Positions 15,216 to 23,420 of a stretch of 31,887 bases of DNA are shown here, one piece after another. The notes below the pieces were generated by a model. It saw only the letters and a list, made by a program, of their open reading frames with translations. It was not told where the DNA came from and did not search any database. Positions within the stretch are counted from its first letter, which is position 1. Every line of letters begins with the position of its first letter. The translations under genes were made by a program, and so were the position numbers. The stretch covers positions 1 to 31,887 of the forward strand of contig CAYQTL010000058.1 of the NCBI GenBank assembly GCA_964420405.1, in the 5' to 3' direction. The DNA comes from CAYQTL01 sp964420405 (GTDB taxonomy: Bacteria; Acidobacteriota; Thermoanaerobaculia; Thermoanaerobaculales; Sulfomarinibacteraceae).

Positions 15216-17072
15216 TCAGGCGTCCCCGATCCCCTCCAGCTCGGACTCGAGGCGGTCGACGAGGGCGGCGGTGTGGGCGACCAGCGCCTCGACGGGCTCG
15301 GGCGTTGTGAGGTCGATGCCGGCGCGCTGCAGCTGGGTGACAGGATGGTCGTCGCCGCCGGAACGCAGCAGTCCGAGGTAGTCGCCCACCGCCCGGCGCC
15401 GGTCGGCCTCGTCCTCGCCGGTCATCCGGCGGTGGAGCAACGCCGCGGCCGCCTTGGCGGTGGCGTACTGGTAGACGTAGTACGGCGAGGCGTAGAAGTG
15501 GGGGATCCCGGCCCAGGTGTTCCGGTACCACTCCTGGTCGTCGAGGGTGTCGCCGAAGAACCGACCGAGCACCTCGAGGTAGGTCTGCTGGAGCACCTCG
15601 GCGGTGATCGGCCGGCCCTCCTCGGCGAGCCGGTGGGCCCGCAGCTCGAAGTCCGCGAACATCGACTGCCGGTAGAACGAGCCGGCGACGTCGTCGATGG
15701 CGTGCTGCAGCAGCACGATCCGCCGCATCGGGTCGCGCTCGCGCTCGAGCAGGAGCTCGAGGAACAGCTCCTCGTTGGTCATCGACGCGACCTCGGCGAC
15801 GAAGATGGTGTAGTCGGCGGTGGCGAAGGGCTGGTGCCGGTGGCTGAGGACGGTGTGCATGGTGTGGCCCATCTCGTGGGCGACGGTGAACGCGTCCTCG
15901 AGGGTGTCCGAGTAGTTGAGGAGCATGTAGGGGTGGACGCCGTACACGCCCGCCGAGAACGCGCCGGAGCGTTTGCCCTCGTTCTCGTAGACGTCGATCC
16001 AACGCTCGTCGAACGACCGCTCGACGGTCCGGCGGTAGTCCTCGCCCAGCGGCGCGACCGACTCCAGCAGCAGGGGCCGCACCTCGTCGTAGTACACCGG
16101 CCACTCCATCTCGACCAGCGGCAGGTAGGCGTCGAAGTAACGGTACCGCTCGAGGCCGAGGGCCCGCCGTCGCAGACGGTGGTAGCGGCGCAGGGGATCG
16201 GCGCCGGCCGCGGCCGCCTCCACCAGCTCGTGGTAGACCGTCTCGGGGATCGCGTCGGGGAACAGGGCCGCCTCCAGGGTCGAGCGGTAGCTGCGGGCGC
16301 GGGCGAGGAACCAGTCGCGCTGCAGCACGCCCGCGTAGACGGCGGCGTAGGTGTTGGCCGAGCTGTCGTAGACCGAGAAGTGGCCCTTGAACAGCGCCTC
16401 GCGATCCGCCTGCAGCCGCCGCGACCGCAGCCCCTGCATCGTGTTGCCGTGGCTCGCGACCACCTCACGGCCGTCCGACAGCTCCACGGTCGGGAAGCGG
16501 ACGTCGGCGTCCGACAGCATGGTGTAGGTCTCGCCCGGGCTCGACGCGAACCGGCTGGCGTAGGCGAGCAGCCGCTCGCCGGCCTCGTCGAGGGTGTGCT
16601 CGCGCAGGCGGAACGCCTCGAGGAGTCCGAACCGGTACGGCTCGAGCTCGGGGGTGGCGTCGATCCATCCCCGCACCGTCTCCTCGGGGATCGCCAGCAG
16701 CTCGGGGGTGAACCACGCCTTCGCCTGCTGGAACTCGGCGAACGCGGCGCGCACCTCGCCGAGCCTCGCCTGGACCGCGTTGTCGCGGGTGTCCTGGGTC
16801 TGCGTCAGTCCGGGGTGCTGGTAGACCCGGTAGGCGAGCTGGCCGAGCTCGTCGCCGAGACGGCACGCCTCGAGGAGCGTCCCGGGTCCCTCGGACAGCC
16901 GCCCGCGGAAACGCTGGTAGGACGCCATCAGCTCCCGCAGGTGCTCGAGGCCGGCGCGCCACGACCCCACGTCGGGGTAGATGTGGGACAGGTCCCAGGT
17001 GTACCGCTCGGGGATCTCGGCCCGGTCGCGGGTGTCGGGCTTCGGCGTGGCGGCGGCTGTCGCGGCGTTCAT
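15216..17072 (-). CDS. pepF: Oligoendopeptidase F (M3B zinc metallopeptidase)
   Basis: A 618-residue peptidase of the M3B family that cleaves short oligopeptides, expected in the cytoplasm since no signal peptide is seen. The zinc motif is AHEMGHTMH, with H399, E400 and H403, and the third-ligand Glu is probably in the VAEVASMTNEELFLE segment downstream. N-terminal (PERYTWDLSHIYPD) and C-terminal (YYVYQYATAKAAAALL) segments also match the family, and the length is typical (about 600). ATG at 17072 is preceded by GGGAGGAG at a good distance. It stands alone between two repeat blocks. Together with the secreted M14 and S8 peptidases and the amino-acid symporter in this window it fits growth on peptides (inference). 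Confidence 0.94.
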   Translation of the reverse strand: MNAATAAATPKPDTRDRAEIPERYTWDLSHIYPDVGSWRAGLEHLRELMASYQRFRGRLSEGPGTLLEACRLGDELGQLAYRVYQHPGLTQTQDTRDNAVQARLGEVRAAFAEFQQAKAWFTPELLAIPEETVRGWIDATPELEPYRFGLLEAFRLREHTLDEAGERLLAYASRFASSPGETYTMLSDADVRFPTVELSDGREVVASHGNTMQGLRSRRLQADREALFKGHFSVYDSSANTYAAVYAGVLQRDWFLARARSYRSTLEAALFPDAIPETVYHELVEAAAAGADPLRRYHRLRRRALGLERYRYFDAYLPLVEMEWPVYYDEVRPLLLESVAPLGEDYRRTVERSFDERWIDVYENEGKRSGAFSAGVYGVHPYMLLNYSDTLEDAFTVAHEMGHTMHTVLSHRHQPFATADYTIFVAEVASMTNEELFLELLLERERDPMRRIVLLQHAIDDVAGSFYRQSMFADFELRAHRLAEEGRPITAEVLQQTYLEVLGRFFGDTLDDQEWYRNTWAGIPHFYASPYYVYQYATAKAAAALLHRRMTGEDEADRRRAVGDYLGLLRSGGDDHPVTQLQRAGIDLTTPEPVEALVAHTAALVDRLESELEGIGDA

Positions 17073-17163
17073 GACGGCTCCTCCCGGCCCGGGTCAACGG
17101 TCGTGGGTGGCCGGGGTGTTCCCGCCTGTGATCCCGGAACGCCCGGCGCCATACCCCCGGCCC

Positions 17164-17215
17164 GATCCAGGTTCCGATCCAGGTTCCGATCCCGATCCCG
17201 ATCCCGATCCCGATG
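17164..17215. repeat. GATCCAGGTTCC plus GATCCC array
   Basis: Two 12-bp units of GATCCAGGTTCC are followed by four GATCCC units, giving four CCC runs with three-base spacing on the + strand. It abuts composite repeat copy 2, exactly as the 5993-6020 array abuts copy 1. Confidence 0.78.
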
Positions 17216-17436
17216 TGTGGGTTGAGGTCGGCGATGGCGGCGGCGACCGGGACAGCGACAGCGGCAGAGGGCCTGCGAAAGCAGCTCGGAGCGCCGGCTT
17301 CCAGCCGGCAAGCACCCGTCCCGACGCGGTGCATCGGCCTGCGAAGCCTGCCAGCTGGAAGCTGGCGCTACGGGCCGGCATCCAGCCGGCACGCACCCCG
17401 GTCTCGGCGACAGGAGCAACGACAGCGTTCAACCCG
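17212..17436. repeat. Composite repeat, copy 2 (about 225 bp)
   Basis: Nearly identical to 6018-6246 in the same orientation, including the GTGTGGGTTG start, the stem-loop and the GGTCTCGGCGACAGG end, with scattered substitutions. The two copies are 11 kb apart and both follow a CCC hexamer array. Confidence 0.85.
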
Positions 17437-17587
17437 CGGCCGACACCGGTGGCCTCCGCCCGCGTCCGCGTCCGCGTCCGTGCCCGTTCCCGATGCAGCG
17501 GCAGCGGCAGCGACAGCGACAGGGTCAGCGAGCAGCGACAGGCTCAACGACAGCGTCCGCCCGCGGGCGACACCGGTCGCCTCCCTC

Positions 17588-17673
17588 CCGCGTCCGTGCC
17601 CGTGCCCGATGCAGCGGCAGCGCCAGCGATTCCGCCGCGACCGCGGTCCGCTTCCGTCGGGATCGGGATCGGG
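17588..17673. repeat. Hexamer mosaic ending in a GGGATC array
   Basis: It has the same order as 6276-6380: GTCCGTGCCCGTGCCCG, GCAGCGGCAGCGCCAGCG, the ATTCCGCCGC ... CTTCCGTC linker, then GGGATC units with three GGG runs. The array ends 27 nt past the stop of the minus-strand M14 gene. Confidence 0.8.
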
Positions 17674-17700
17674 CCCGCGGCAACCGCCGGAGCAGGGGCG

Positions 17701-20211
17701 CTACGGCGTCACGCCGGACCACGCGCCGGCGTCGCCCGACTCGAAGCCGTCGGCGAACAGGGCGCCGCCGCCGATCTCGACCTGATGCGTCACCTGGCGG
17801 GAGCCGTCGGCCCAGCTGGCGGTGAGCGTCACGTCGTAGGTGCCGGGGGCGGTCCAGGCGTGGAGCGGGTTCTGGACGTCGGCGGTGGCGCCGTCGCCGA
17901 GGTCCCACGACCAGCCGACGACGGCCCCGCTGGAGCGGTCGACGAGGGTCGCGGGCTGGCCCGGCTCGGGGAGAGCCGGCACGACCTCGAACGCCGCCTC
18001 CGGCTCGGCGGCGCCGAGCACGGCGATGTCGTCGAGGTACCAGCCGGGCTCCTGGACCGAGCCGTCGGACGCGAACCGCCACCTGAGGTCCACCTTGTGG
18101 CCGCCCCAGGCGGAGAGGTCGAAGGTCGCGGGCTCCCAGCCGTCGCTCGAGCCGGTGTAGCCGGGCTGGCCGAGGGCGGAGACACCGCCGGACGGATAGC
18201 CGCCGACGGGCGTGAGGAGGGTGTACGCGCCGCCGCCGGTGGGCCGTATCGCGACGTTGCCGCCGTCCCAGTCGGACGCGCCCCGCTCGATGTCGAAGAA
18301 GTGCCACAGCTCGAGGGCGCCGCCGGCGGGGACGTCCACCCCGGTCAGCGCGAGGCTCGCGTCGGCGTCGCTCGGGTAGCTCCCCGACAGGTTCGTGGCC
18401 CACACCTTCGAGCCCGAGTGCGCGCCGGGGTTGCCGGCGCCCGAAGGGCTGCCGTGCTGCCATGGGCCGTCGCCGACGAGCCCTCCGTCGTCGGCCTCGA
18501 GGTCGAGCTGCAGCTGGTAGTCGAGGGGCGCGAGGCCGAAGTTGAGGGTCGTGGTCGGTGCGGCGACGGTCCGCCCGACCTCGACCGTCTCGTAGCCCTC
18601 GGCGTGGACGCGGACGGTGATGGGGCCGCCGACGACGACCGGGACGGTGTAGACGCCGGCTGCGTCGGTGAGGACCGTCGGAATCGGCGTGCCGACGATC
18701 TCGACCACGGCGCCCGCCACCGGCGTTTCGAGGCCAGGCGTCGTGACCTCGCCGGTCACGGTGGCGACGTTCGGCAGCCTCTGGAGCGTCGCGTCGAGGG
18801 TCGCCGGAGCACCGTCGGCGACGGCGACGCCGCTCGTCTCCTGGGCGAGGTAGCCGTAGGCCGAGATCCGGACGGTGTAGGTGCCGGGCAGCAGCATCCG
18901 GTGGTAGTCGCCGACGTCCGGGTCGGTCCGCACGAAGCTGTTGTCGGGCGCCGCGTCGAGCCCGACGATCTCGATCGTGGCGTCGACGGGCAGCCCGGCG
19001 TCGTCGGTGACCACGCCGTGGATCCCCTCCAGGGCCTCGGCGAGGTAGCCGAGCAGGGCCTTGCGGTTCCAGCTCCAGTGGGCGTCGAGCTGCGACGCCG
19101 GGAGCGTCTTGATGCCCGAGACCTCGAAGGTGATCTCGCGGGCGCCGTGGAAGTAGGTGAAGTAGTCCTGGCGACCGCCGGTGACGACGTACCAGTCCGA
19201 GCCGTTGGTGATGCCGTCGTTCAGGTCGGTCAGATAGCCGTTGAACCCCGAGTCGACGTGCACCTGGTCGGCGTAGGCGCGGCTGGCGTGGATCAGCCAC
19301 GCGTCGTCGACGTGCCGCCGGGTCCAGGTGTCCCACGGGTAGTTGAGGACCTCGGCGCCGCCGTGGAAGTTGGCGGCGAGGGTGACGGACTGCCGCTCGG
19401 CGAACCCCATCCAGTGCTCGGTCTCCAGCCACCACTCGTTGCCATCGGGGTGGTCGCCGGCACGGGGGTCCGGGAAGTTGCGGTTCGGATCCATGTACGC
19501 GTTGGCGCCGGTCTCGGTCCGGTACGAACGGCTCGGGCTCGTGATCGCCGTGTCGGAGCTGGCGAAGGTGCCGTCGGGGTTGCCGAGGGGGTTGACCCAG
19601 ATCTCGAGGCCGTCCACCAACGCGGTGATCTGCGGGTCGGTGCCGTACCCCGCGAGCAGCTCGTCGATCAGGCGGAGCGTGAGGACGTAGCCGGTGGTCT
19701 CGTCGCCGTGCATCGAGGAGGTCAGCAGCACCTCCGGCTCGGCCTCCTCGACGAGCGGGTTGTCGCTGATCCGCAGGATCAGCAGCTCGTGGGGCCGGAC
19801 CTGGTTGGTGGTCGGCCCGAGGGAGGAGAGCACGCAGAGGTCGGGGCGGTCGGCCGCGTACCTGCCGAGCAGCGCCACGTACTGGGGGTAGGTCGGGTAG
19901 CAGTTCCAGGTCCGGGCGGGATCGTCCACCCAGCCCGCCGGGCACATGTCGGCGAGAGTCAGCGCCTTCGCCGCCGGGAGCCGCCGCACGGCGAAACCGG
20001 CGGCCTCGAGCGCCGCGAGCTGCTCCTGCGAGCCGATCACCGTCGCGACCATCCCGTCGAGACGGTCGACGCTGGCGTGCCGCGCCACCTCCCGGAGCTG
20101 CGACCGGCTGTCGAGGGTGACAGTCCCCGTCACCTCCTCTCCGGCTGCGGCGGTCCCACCGGCGAACGAGACGACGAGGAGCACGACTGTGAGGAAACCG
20201 GGACGATGCAC
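17701..20211 (-). CDS. Secreted M14 zinc carboxypeptidase with Ig-like and PKD domains
   Basis: An 836-residue secreted metallocarboxypeptidase. A signal peptide (MHRPGFLTVVLLVVSFAGG) is followed by a propeptide-like region and the M14 domain at about residues 95-390, with zinc ligands H168 and E171 (MHGDET) and H283 (NFHGGAEV), NPDG and DPNRNFPD substrate-site segments, and catalytic E363 (TFEVSG). Two carboxypeptidase-regulatory-like beta domains follow (about 395-560), then a jelly-roll-like domain (about 565-730), a PKD domain (SWDLGDGATADVQNPLHAW) and a terminal FADGFESGDAGAWS motif. I start at GTG 20211, which opens the signal peptide and has GGAGGGCCA just upstream. A possible -10 (TAAGAT, 20250-20255) abuts the hairpin behind the upstream gene. 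Confidence 0.9.
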   Translation of the reverse strand: MHRPGFLTVVLLVVSFAGGTAAAGEEVTGTVTLDSRSQLREVARHASVDRLDGMVATVIGSQEQLAALEAAGFAVRRLPAAKALTLADMCPAGWVDDPARTWNCYPTYPQYVALLGRYAADRPDLCVLSSLGPTTNQVRPHELLILRISDNPLVEEAEPEVLLTSSMHGDETTGYVLTLRLIDELLAGYGTDPQITALVDGLEIWVNPLGNPDGTFASSDTAITSPSRSYRTETGANAYMDPNRNFPDPRAGDHPDGNEWWLETEHWMGFAERQSVTLAANFHGGAEVLNYPWDTWTRRHVDDAWLIHASRAYADQVHVDSGFNGYLTDLNDGITNGSDWYVVTGGRQDYFTYFHGAREITFEVSGIKTLPASQLDAHWSWNRKALLGYLAEALEGIHGVVTDDAGLPVDATIEIVGLDAAPDNSFVRTDPDVGDYHRMLLPGTYTVRISAYGYLAQETSGVAVADGAPATLDATLQRLPNVATVTGEVTTPGLETPVAGAVVEIVGTPIPTVLTDAAGVYTVPVVVGGPITVRVHAEGYETVEVGRTVAAPTTTLNFGLAPLDYQLQLDLEADDGGLVGDGPWQHGSPSGAGNPGAHSGSKVWATNLSGSYPSDADASLALTGVDVPAGGALELWHFFDIERGASDWDGGNVAIRPTGGGAYTLLTPVGGYPSGGVSALGQPGYTGSSDGWEPATFDLSAWGGHKVDLRWRFASDGSVQEPGWYLDDIAVLGAAEPEAAFEVVPALPEPGQPATLVDRSSGAVVGWSWDLGDGATADVQNPLHAWTAPGTYDVTLTASWADGSRQVTHQVEIGGGALFADGFESGDAGAWSGVTP

Positions 20212-20249
20212 TGGCCCTCCGCGCCCGCCGTGCCCGGCGGGCGGGCGGC

Positions 20250-20255
20250 ATCTTA
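20250..20255 (-). promoter_or_regulatory. Possible -10 of the M14 carboxypeptidase gene
   Basis: TAAGAT on the minus strand, about 38 nt before GTG at 20211, lies right after a strong hairpin that would end the upstream operon. No -35 is recognised. Confidence 0.35.
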
Positions 20256-20256
20256 T

Positions 20257-20315
20257 CGGATTCCGGCATGCGGGGTCCGGGGCCAGAAGCCCGGGACCCC
20301 GCATGCCGGAATCCG
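20257..20315 (-). terminator. Very strong hairpin after the outer-membrane protein gene
   Basis: A perfect 21-bp inverted repeat has arms at 20257-20277 and 20295-20315. Inside it there is one further pair, one mismatch and three more pairs around a 7-nt loop. It begins 2 nt beyond the stop codon at 20317-20319. It has no T-run, so it is either a terminator that does not need one, an mRNA 3' stabiliser, or a repeat element. The arm carries a GCATGC core. Confidence 0.6.
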
Positions 20316-20316
20316 G

Positions 20317-21912
20317 TCAGAACAACGCCGAGGTGGTGACGGTGTACGTCAGGCCGCTGCCGTCGTCGGGAAGGGCGACCTCGAGGCGGAGCAGGTTGGT
20401 GGTCGACAGCACGCTGAGGTCCAGGAGCAGCCCGACGCCGATGTTCGCCCGGACGCGTGAGGTGCCGGAGCCCACCCGCGCGCCCCAGGTGTGGCCGACG
20501 TCGACGAAGCCGAGTGCGCCGACCGACATGACGTTGAAGAGGTCCTCCCACACCAGCGTGCGCCATTGCAGGTTGAGCAGCGCCCGGCCGGTTCCGTCGA
20601 AGAAGTCGGGATCCCATCCGCGCAGCCCGATCTCGGCGCCGAGGGTGAGCTGGGAATCGAGGTCCAGCTCGTGTGTGTCCTCCACCAGCAGCCGCCCCTG
20701 CCATCCGGTCCGGCCCAGCTCCGCCGCCGCGAGCTCGATCCCGAGCCTGCCGTTGCGCAGCCCGTCCTCCTCGATCCGACCGGATGTCCAGACGGTGGCC
20801 AGCAGGAGCAGGTCCTCACGGTGCAGCCTGGCCACCTCGAGCTCGGCGTCGAGCAGCAGCCGCTCCCGGTCGCCGCCGAGCCCCGGCGCCGACGCCGTCA
20901 GGCCGATCTCCAGGTTCGGTCCCAGGGCCACGTCCTCCTGTACCGACCACGCGCGGAAGCCCCGCAGCACGACGAACCGGTTGGCGATGCGCTCGAAGCC
21001 GACGCGGGGGCCGCTGACGTCGAGATCCTCCGGCTGCGGGTACCGGGAGCCGTCGACGAACGCCCAGTCCTCGTGCCGCCGGCTGCGTACCTCCCAGCCG
21101 AGCCTCACCCTGCGGATGATCTCGCCCTCACCCGGCAGCCGCAGGCCGCCCCAGACGAGCCACTCCTCGATCTCGCTCCGGCCGGTGACCCGGCTGGTGG
21201 ACTCGGAGTAGAGGTGCTCTGTGCGGCGCTCGTCGAGCCATCCGACCCCTCCGGCGACGGGCGTCGCGAGCGAGTAGAACGGGTAGTCGACCCGGGCCCG
21301 GTAGCGCGCGCCGTCGGTCGCGTCGAAGTGCTCGAGCCGGAGGCGCCAGCGGCTCCCGAGGACGTTGGGATCTGCGAAGCCCACCCCCCACTGGTCGCGC
21401 TCGTTGTCCGACCGGTAGGCCATCCGGACCTCCTGGCCGTAGCCGAGGAAGTTCTCCTCGACGATCTCGAGCTCGGTCTCCGACCGGCTCCCGGCCACCC
21501 CGAGGGTGCCATCCAGCTCGAGGGTCCACTGGTCGTGGGTCTCGACCGTCACCTCGACGCCGCCCTCGACCTCGCGGGCGGTGATCTCGACCGGGTTGAG
21601 GAACCCGAGGGAGCGCAGGATGCGGGCGCTCTCCTCCGCGTCCGACCCCGAGTACGGATCGCCCTCCTCGAAGAGCAGCATCGAGCGGATGAACGACTCC
21701 TTGCTGACGATGTGGAGCGCGTTGGCGGCGCGGTAGGGCCACGCCGAGGTGGCCGGATCGCTGGTGTCGAAGACGTTGTACCGGTGGACCACGATGCGGA
21801 CGATCTCCCGTCCCTCGAGGGACGCGGGATCCTGTGCCCGCGCCGCCGACACGGCGACCACCCCCAGCAGGGCCGCCACGACGACGGCCCGCAGGATGGG
21901 GCGGAGCGTCAC
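20317..21912 (-). CDS. Outer-membrane beta-barrel protein with POTRA-like N-terminus
   Basis: A 531-residue exported protein. A signal peptide (RAVVVAALLGVVAVSAARA) is followed by a POTRA-like segment at about residues 35-130, including EIVRIVVHRYNVFDT and a SLGFLNPVEIT-type strand, then alternating beta-strand sequence to the end. The last residue is Phe (TTSALF), the usual recognition feature of BAM-inserted barrels. It resembles BamA/TamA-type surface antigens but has only one POTRA-like repeat, so it is not the essential BamA by layout. The GTG start overlaps the TGA stop of the pentapeptide gene (GTGA), and no Shine-Dalgarno is seen, which indicates translational coupling. The export partner or substrate is unknown. 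Confidence 0.85.
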   Translation of the reverse strand: MTLRPILRAVVVAALLGVVAVSAARAQDPASLEGREIVRIVVHRYNVFDTSDPATSAWPYRAANALHIVSKESFIRSMLLFEEGDPYSGSDAEESARILRSLGFLNPVEITAREVEGGVEVTVETHDQWTLELDGTLGVAGSRSETELEIVEENFLGYGQEVRMAYRSDNERDQWGVGFADPNVLGSRWRLRLEHFDATDGARYRARVDYPFYSLATPVAGGVGWLDERRTEHLYSESTSRVTGRSEIEEWLVWGGLRLPGEGEIIRRVRLGWEVRSRRHEDWAFVDGSRYPQPEDLDVSGPRVGFERIANRFVVLRGFRAWSVQEDVALGPNLEIGLTASAPGLGGDRERLLLDAELEVARLHREDLLLLATVWTSGRIEEDGLRNGRLGIELAAAELGRTGWQGRLLVEDTHELDLDSQLTLGAEIGLRGWDPDFFDGTGRALLNLQWRTLVWEDLFNVMSVGALGFVDVGHTWGARVGSGTSRVRANIGVGLLLDLSVLSTTNLLRLEVALPDDGSGLTYTVTTSALF

Positions 21913-23348
21913 CGGCCGCGCCGTCGGCGCGCCGCCTCGCGCTCCCGGACCAGCTCCGCGACCTGCCGGATCCGCCTCCGCTCCCGCGCCTGGCGCATCT
22001 TCTCGGCCCGCCGGGCGACCAGCTGGAACACCTCGCTGATCCGCAGGATCAGCTGCCAGTGGCTCATGTTGGCCGGCAGCTTGGTGCGGCGGATCCGACA
22101 GCCCCACAGCCTGGTGGTGGCGATGTTGGCTTTCGTGAGGTCGGCGTTGCGCAGGTCGGACCACCGCAGGTCCGCACGGTCGAGATCGACGCCGACGGCG
22201 TCCGAGAACCGCAGGTCCGACCCCAGCAGCGCCGCACCCCGGATGCTGGCCAGGATCAGGTTCGTGCCCGACAGGTCGACGCCCTGGGCGGTGGCCCCGC
22301 TGAGGTCGGCCTGCTTGAGATTGGCGTGGCGGAAGCGGGCGTCCACCAGGTTGGCGCCCTTGAGGTTGGCGCCTTCGAGGTTGGCGTGCCGCAGGTCGGC
22401 CTGCTCGAGGTTGGTCTCGCGGAAGTCGGACCCGCGCAGCTCGCAGCGGGTGAACACCGCCCGCCGCAGGTCGGCGGTGGCGAAGGACACCCGGCCCAGG
22501 CTCGGCGACCGGAAGTCGAGCTCGGCGAGCTGGGCGCCGGCGAGGACGCAGCCGTCGAGCACCGCGCCGATCAGACTCGAGCCGCGCAGGTCGGCCCGCG
22601 ACAGATTCGTGCGCTGGAACGACGCCTTCTCGAGGTCGGCGTGGGACAGGCTGGCACCCTCGCACTGGGCGCCGTCGAACACCGCCTCCACCAGGCTGGC
22701 GCCGTGGAAGTTGGTCGCGCGCAGCGCCGCCGACCGGAACGACGCCCGGTCGAGTCGAGCGCCCCGCAGCTGGGCGTTGTCGGCCTGCGCCTCGTCGAGG
22801 ACCGCGCCTTCCATGGCGACGTCGTTCAGCTCGACGGCGTCGAGCACCGCCGAGGTCGCGTCGACCCCCCGCAGGATCGCCCCCTGGAAACGGGCGCCCC
22901 GCAGCGACGCCCCGCGCAGGATCGCGCCCGACAGGTCGGCGTCGTCGAACAGCCCGCTCTCCATCAGGCTGCGGGACAGGTCGGCCTTGCGCAGCAGCGC
23001 GCGCATCAGGTTGGTGCCGCGCATCGTGGCGGCGTGCAGCGACGCCCCGGACAGGTCGAGGCCGGACAGATCGAGGAAGTCGAGCTGGACATGGTCGAGG
23101 ACCGCTCCGGCCAGGCTCGCTCCGGCGAGCTCGGCGCCTTCGACGGTCGCCCGGCGGAGGTTGGCGCCCTCCAGCCGCGCGCCGCGGAGGTCGGCGCGGC
23201 GCAGGTGCGCCTTGGACAGGTCGAGCTCGCGCAGGTCGGCATCCGCGAGGTCGGCCTCGATCAGGTCCGGGGCAAGGGTGGGGTTGGCCGTACGCCACTC
23301 GTTCCAGTCCCCCGCGGACAGGTGGGCGAGGTGGTCCGGGTTCGCCAT
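21909..23348 (-). CDS. Pentapeptide-repeat protein
   Basis: A 479-residue protein with no signal peptide, predicted cytoplasmic. The N-terminus carries the LSAGDWNEWRTANPTLAPDL segment that often precedes pentapeptide repeats. From about residue 30 to 425 nearly every fifth residue is Leu or Phe within A(D/N)LxG-type repeats, for example ADLRGARLEGANL and GANLKGANLVDA, which predicts a long right-handed quadrilateral beta-helix. After NMSHWQLILRISEV comes a strongly basic helical tail. ATG at 23348 lies 6 nt after GATAAT with no Shine-Dalgarno, consistent with leaderless transcription. It is translationally coupled to the outer-membrane protein downstream. Pentapeptide helices mimic DNA in gyrase-binding members, but nothing here proves that role. 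Confidence 0.92.
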   Translation of the reverse strand: MANPDHLAHLSAGDWNEWRTANPTLAPDLIEADLADADLRELDLSKAHLRRADLRGARLEGANLRRATVEGAELAGASLAGAVLDHVQLDFLDLSGLDLSGASLHAATMRGTNLMRALLRKADLSRSLMESGLFDDADLSGAILRGASLRGARFQGAILRGVDATSAVLDAVELNDVAMEGAVLDEAQADNAQLRGARLDRASFRSAALRATNFHGASLVEAVFDGAQCEGASLSHADLEKASFQRTNLSRADLRGSSLIGAVLDGCVLAGAQLAELDFRSPSLGRVSFATADLRRAVFTRCELRGSDFRETNLEQADLRHANLEGANLKGANLVDARFRHANLKQADLSGATAQGVDLSGTNLILASIRGAALLGSDLRFSDAVGVDLDRADLRWSDLRNADLTKANIATTRLWGCRIRRTKLPANMSHWQLILRISEVFQLVARRAEKMRQARERRRIRQVAELVREREAARRRRGR

Positions 23349-23354
23349 GGGCGT

Positions 23355-23360
23355 ATTATC
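23355..23360 (-). promoter_or_regulatory. -10 element for leaderless pentapeptide gene
   Basis: On the minus strand GATAAT is followed by six bases (ACGCCC) and then ATG at 23348. The expected transcription start falls on or next to the start codon, and there is no ribosome-binding site. Confidence 0.6.
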
Positions 23361-23420
23361 ACGCAACCCGTACCGGAGGTTGCGCGTCGCGGGCGGGGCC
23401 CGCCGCCGCGGACGCGGCTG

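Larger units (their letters stand above)
17073..17700. repeat. Intergenic repeat block
   Basis: No gene is supported in this 628-bp stretch. It holds a GATCCAGGTTCC/GATCCC array (17164-17215), composite repeat copy 2 (17212-17436) including a stem-loop (17287-17372), GTCCGC and GCAGCG/GACAGC hexamer runs (about 17460-17560 and 17588-17630), and a GGGATC array (17659-17673) next to the stop of the M14 gene. The pepF ribosome-binding site is at its left end. Confidence 0.75.

Noticed and set aside
11956..16104. 1,382-codon minus-strand open frame
   Set aside because: Only the part from 13338 downstream is a sulfatase-fold protein. The rest passes antisense through the plus sulfatase gene, repeats and part of pepF in the wrong frame.
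20317..23298. 993-codon minus-strand open frame
   Set aside because: The real outer-membrane protein begins at 21912 with a signal peptide; the upstream part is an out-of-frame reading of the pentapeptide gene.
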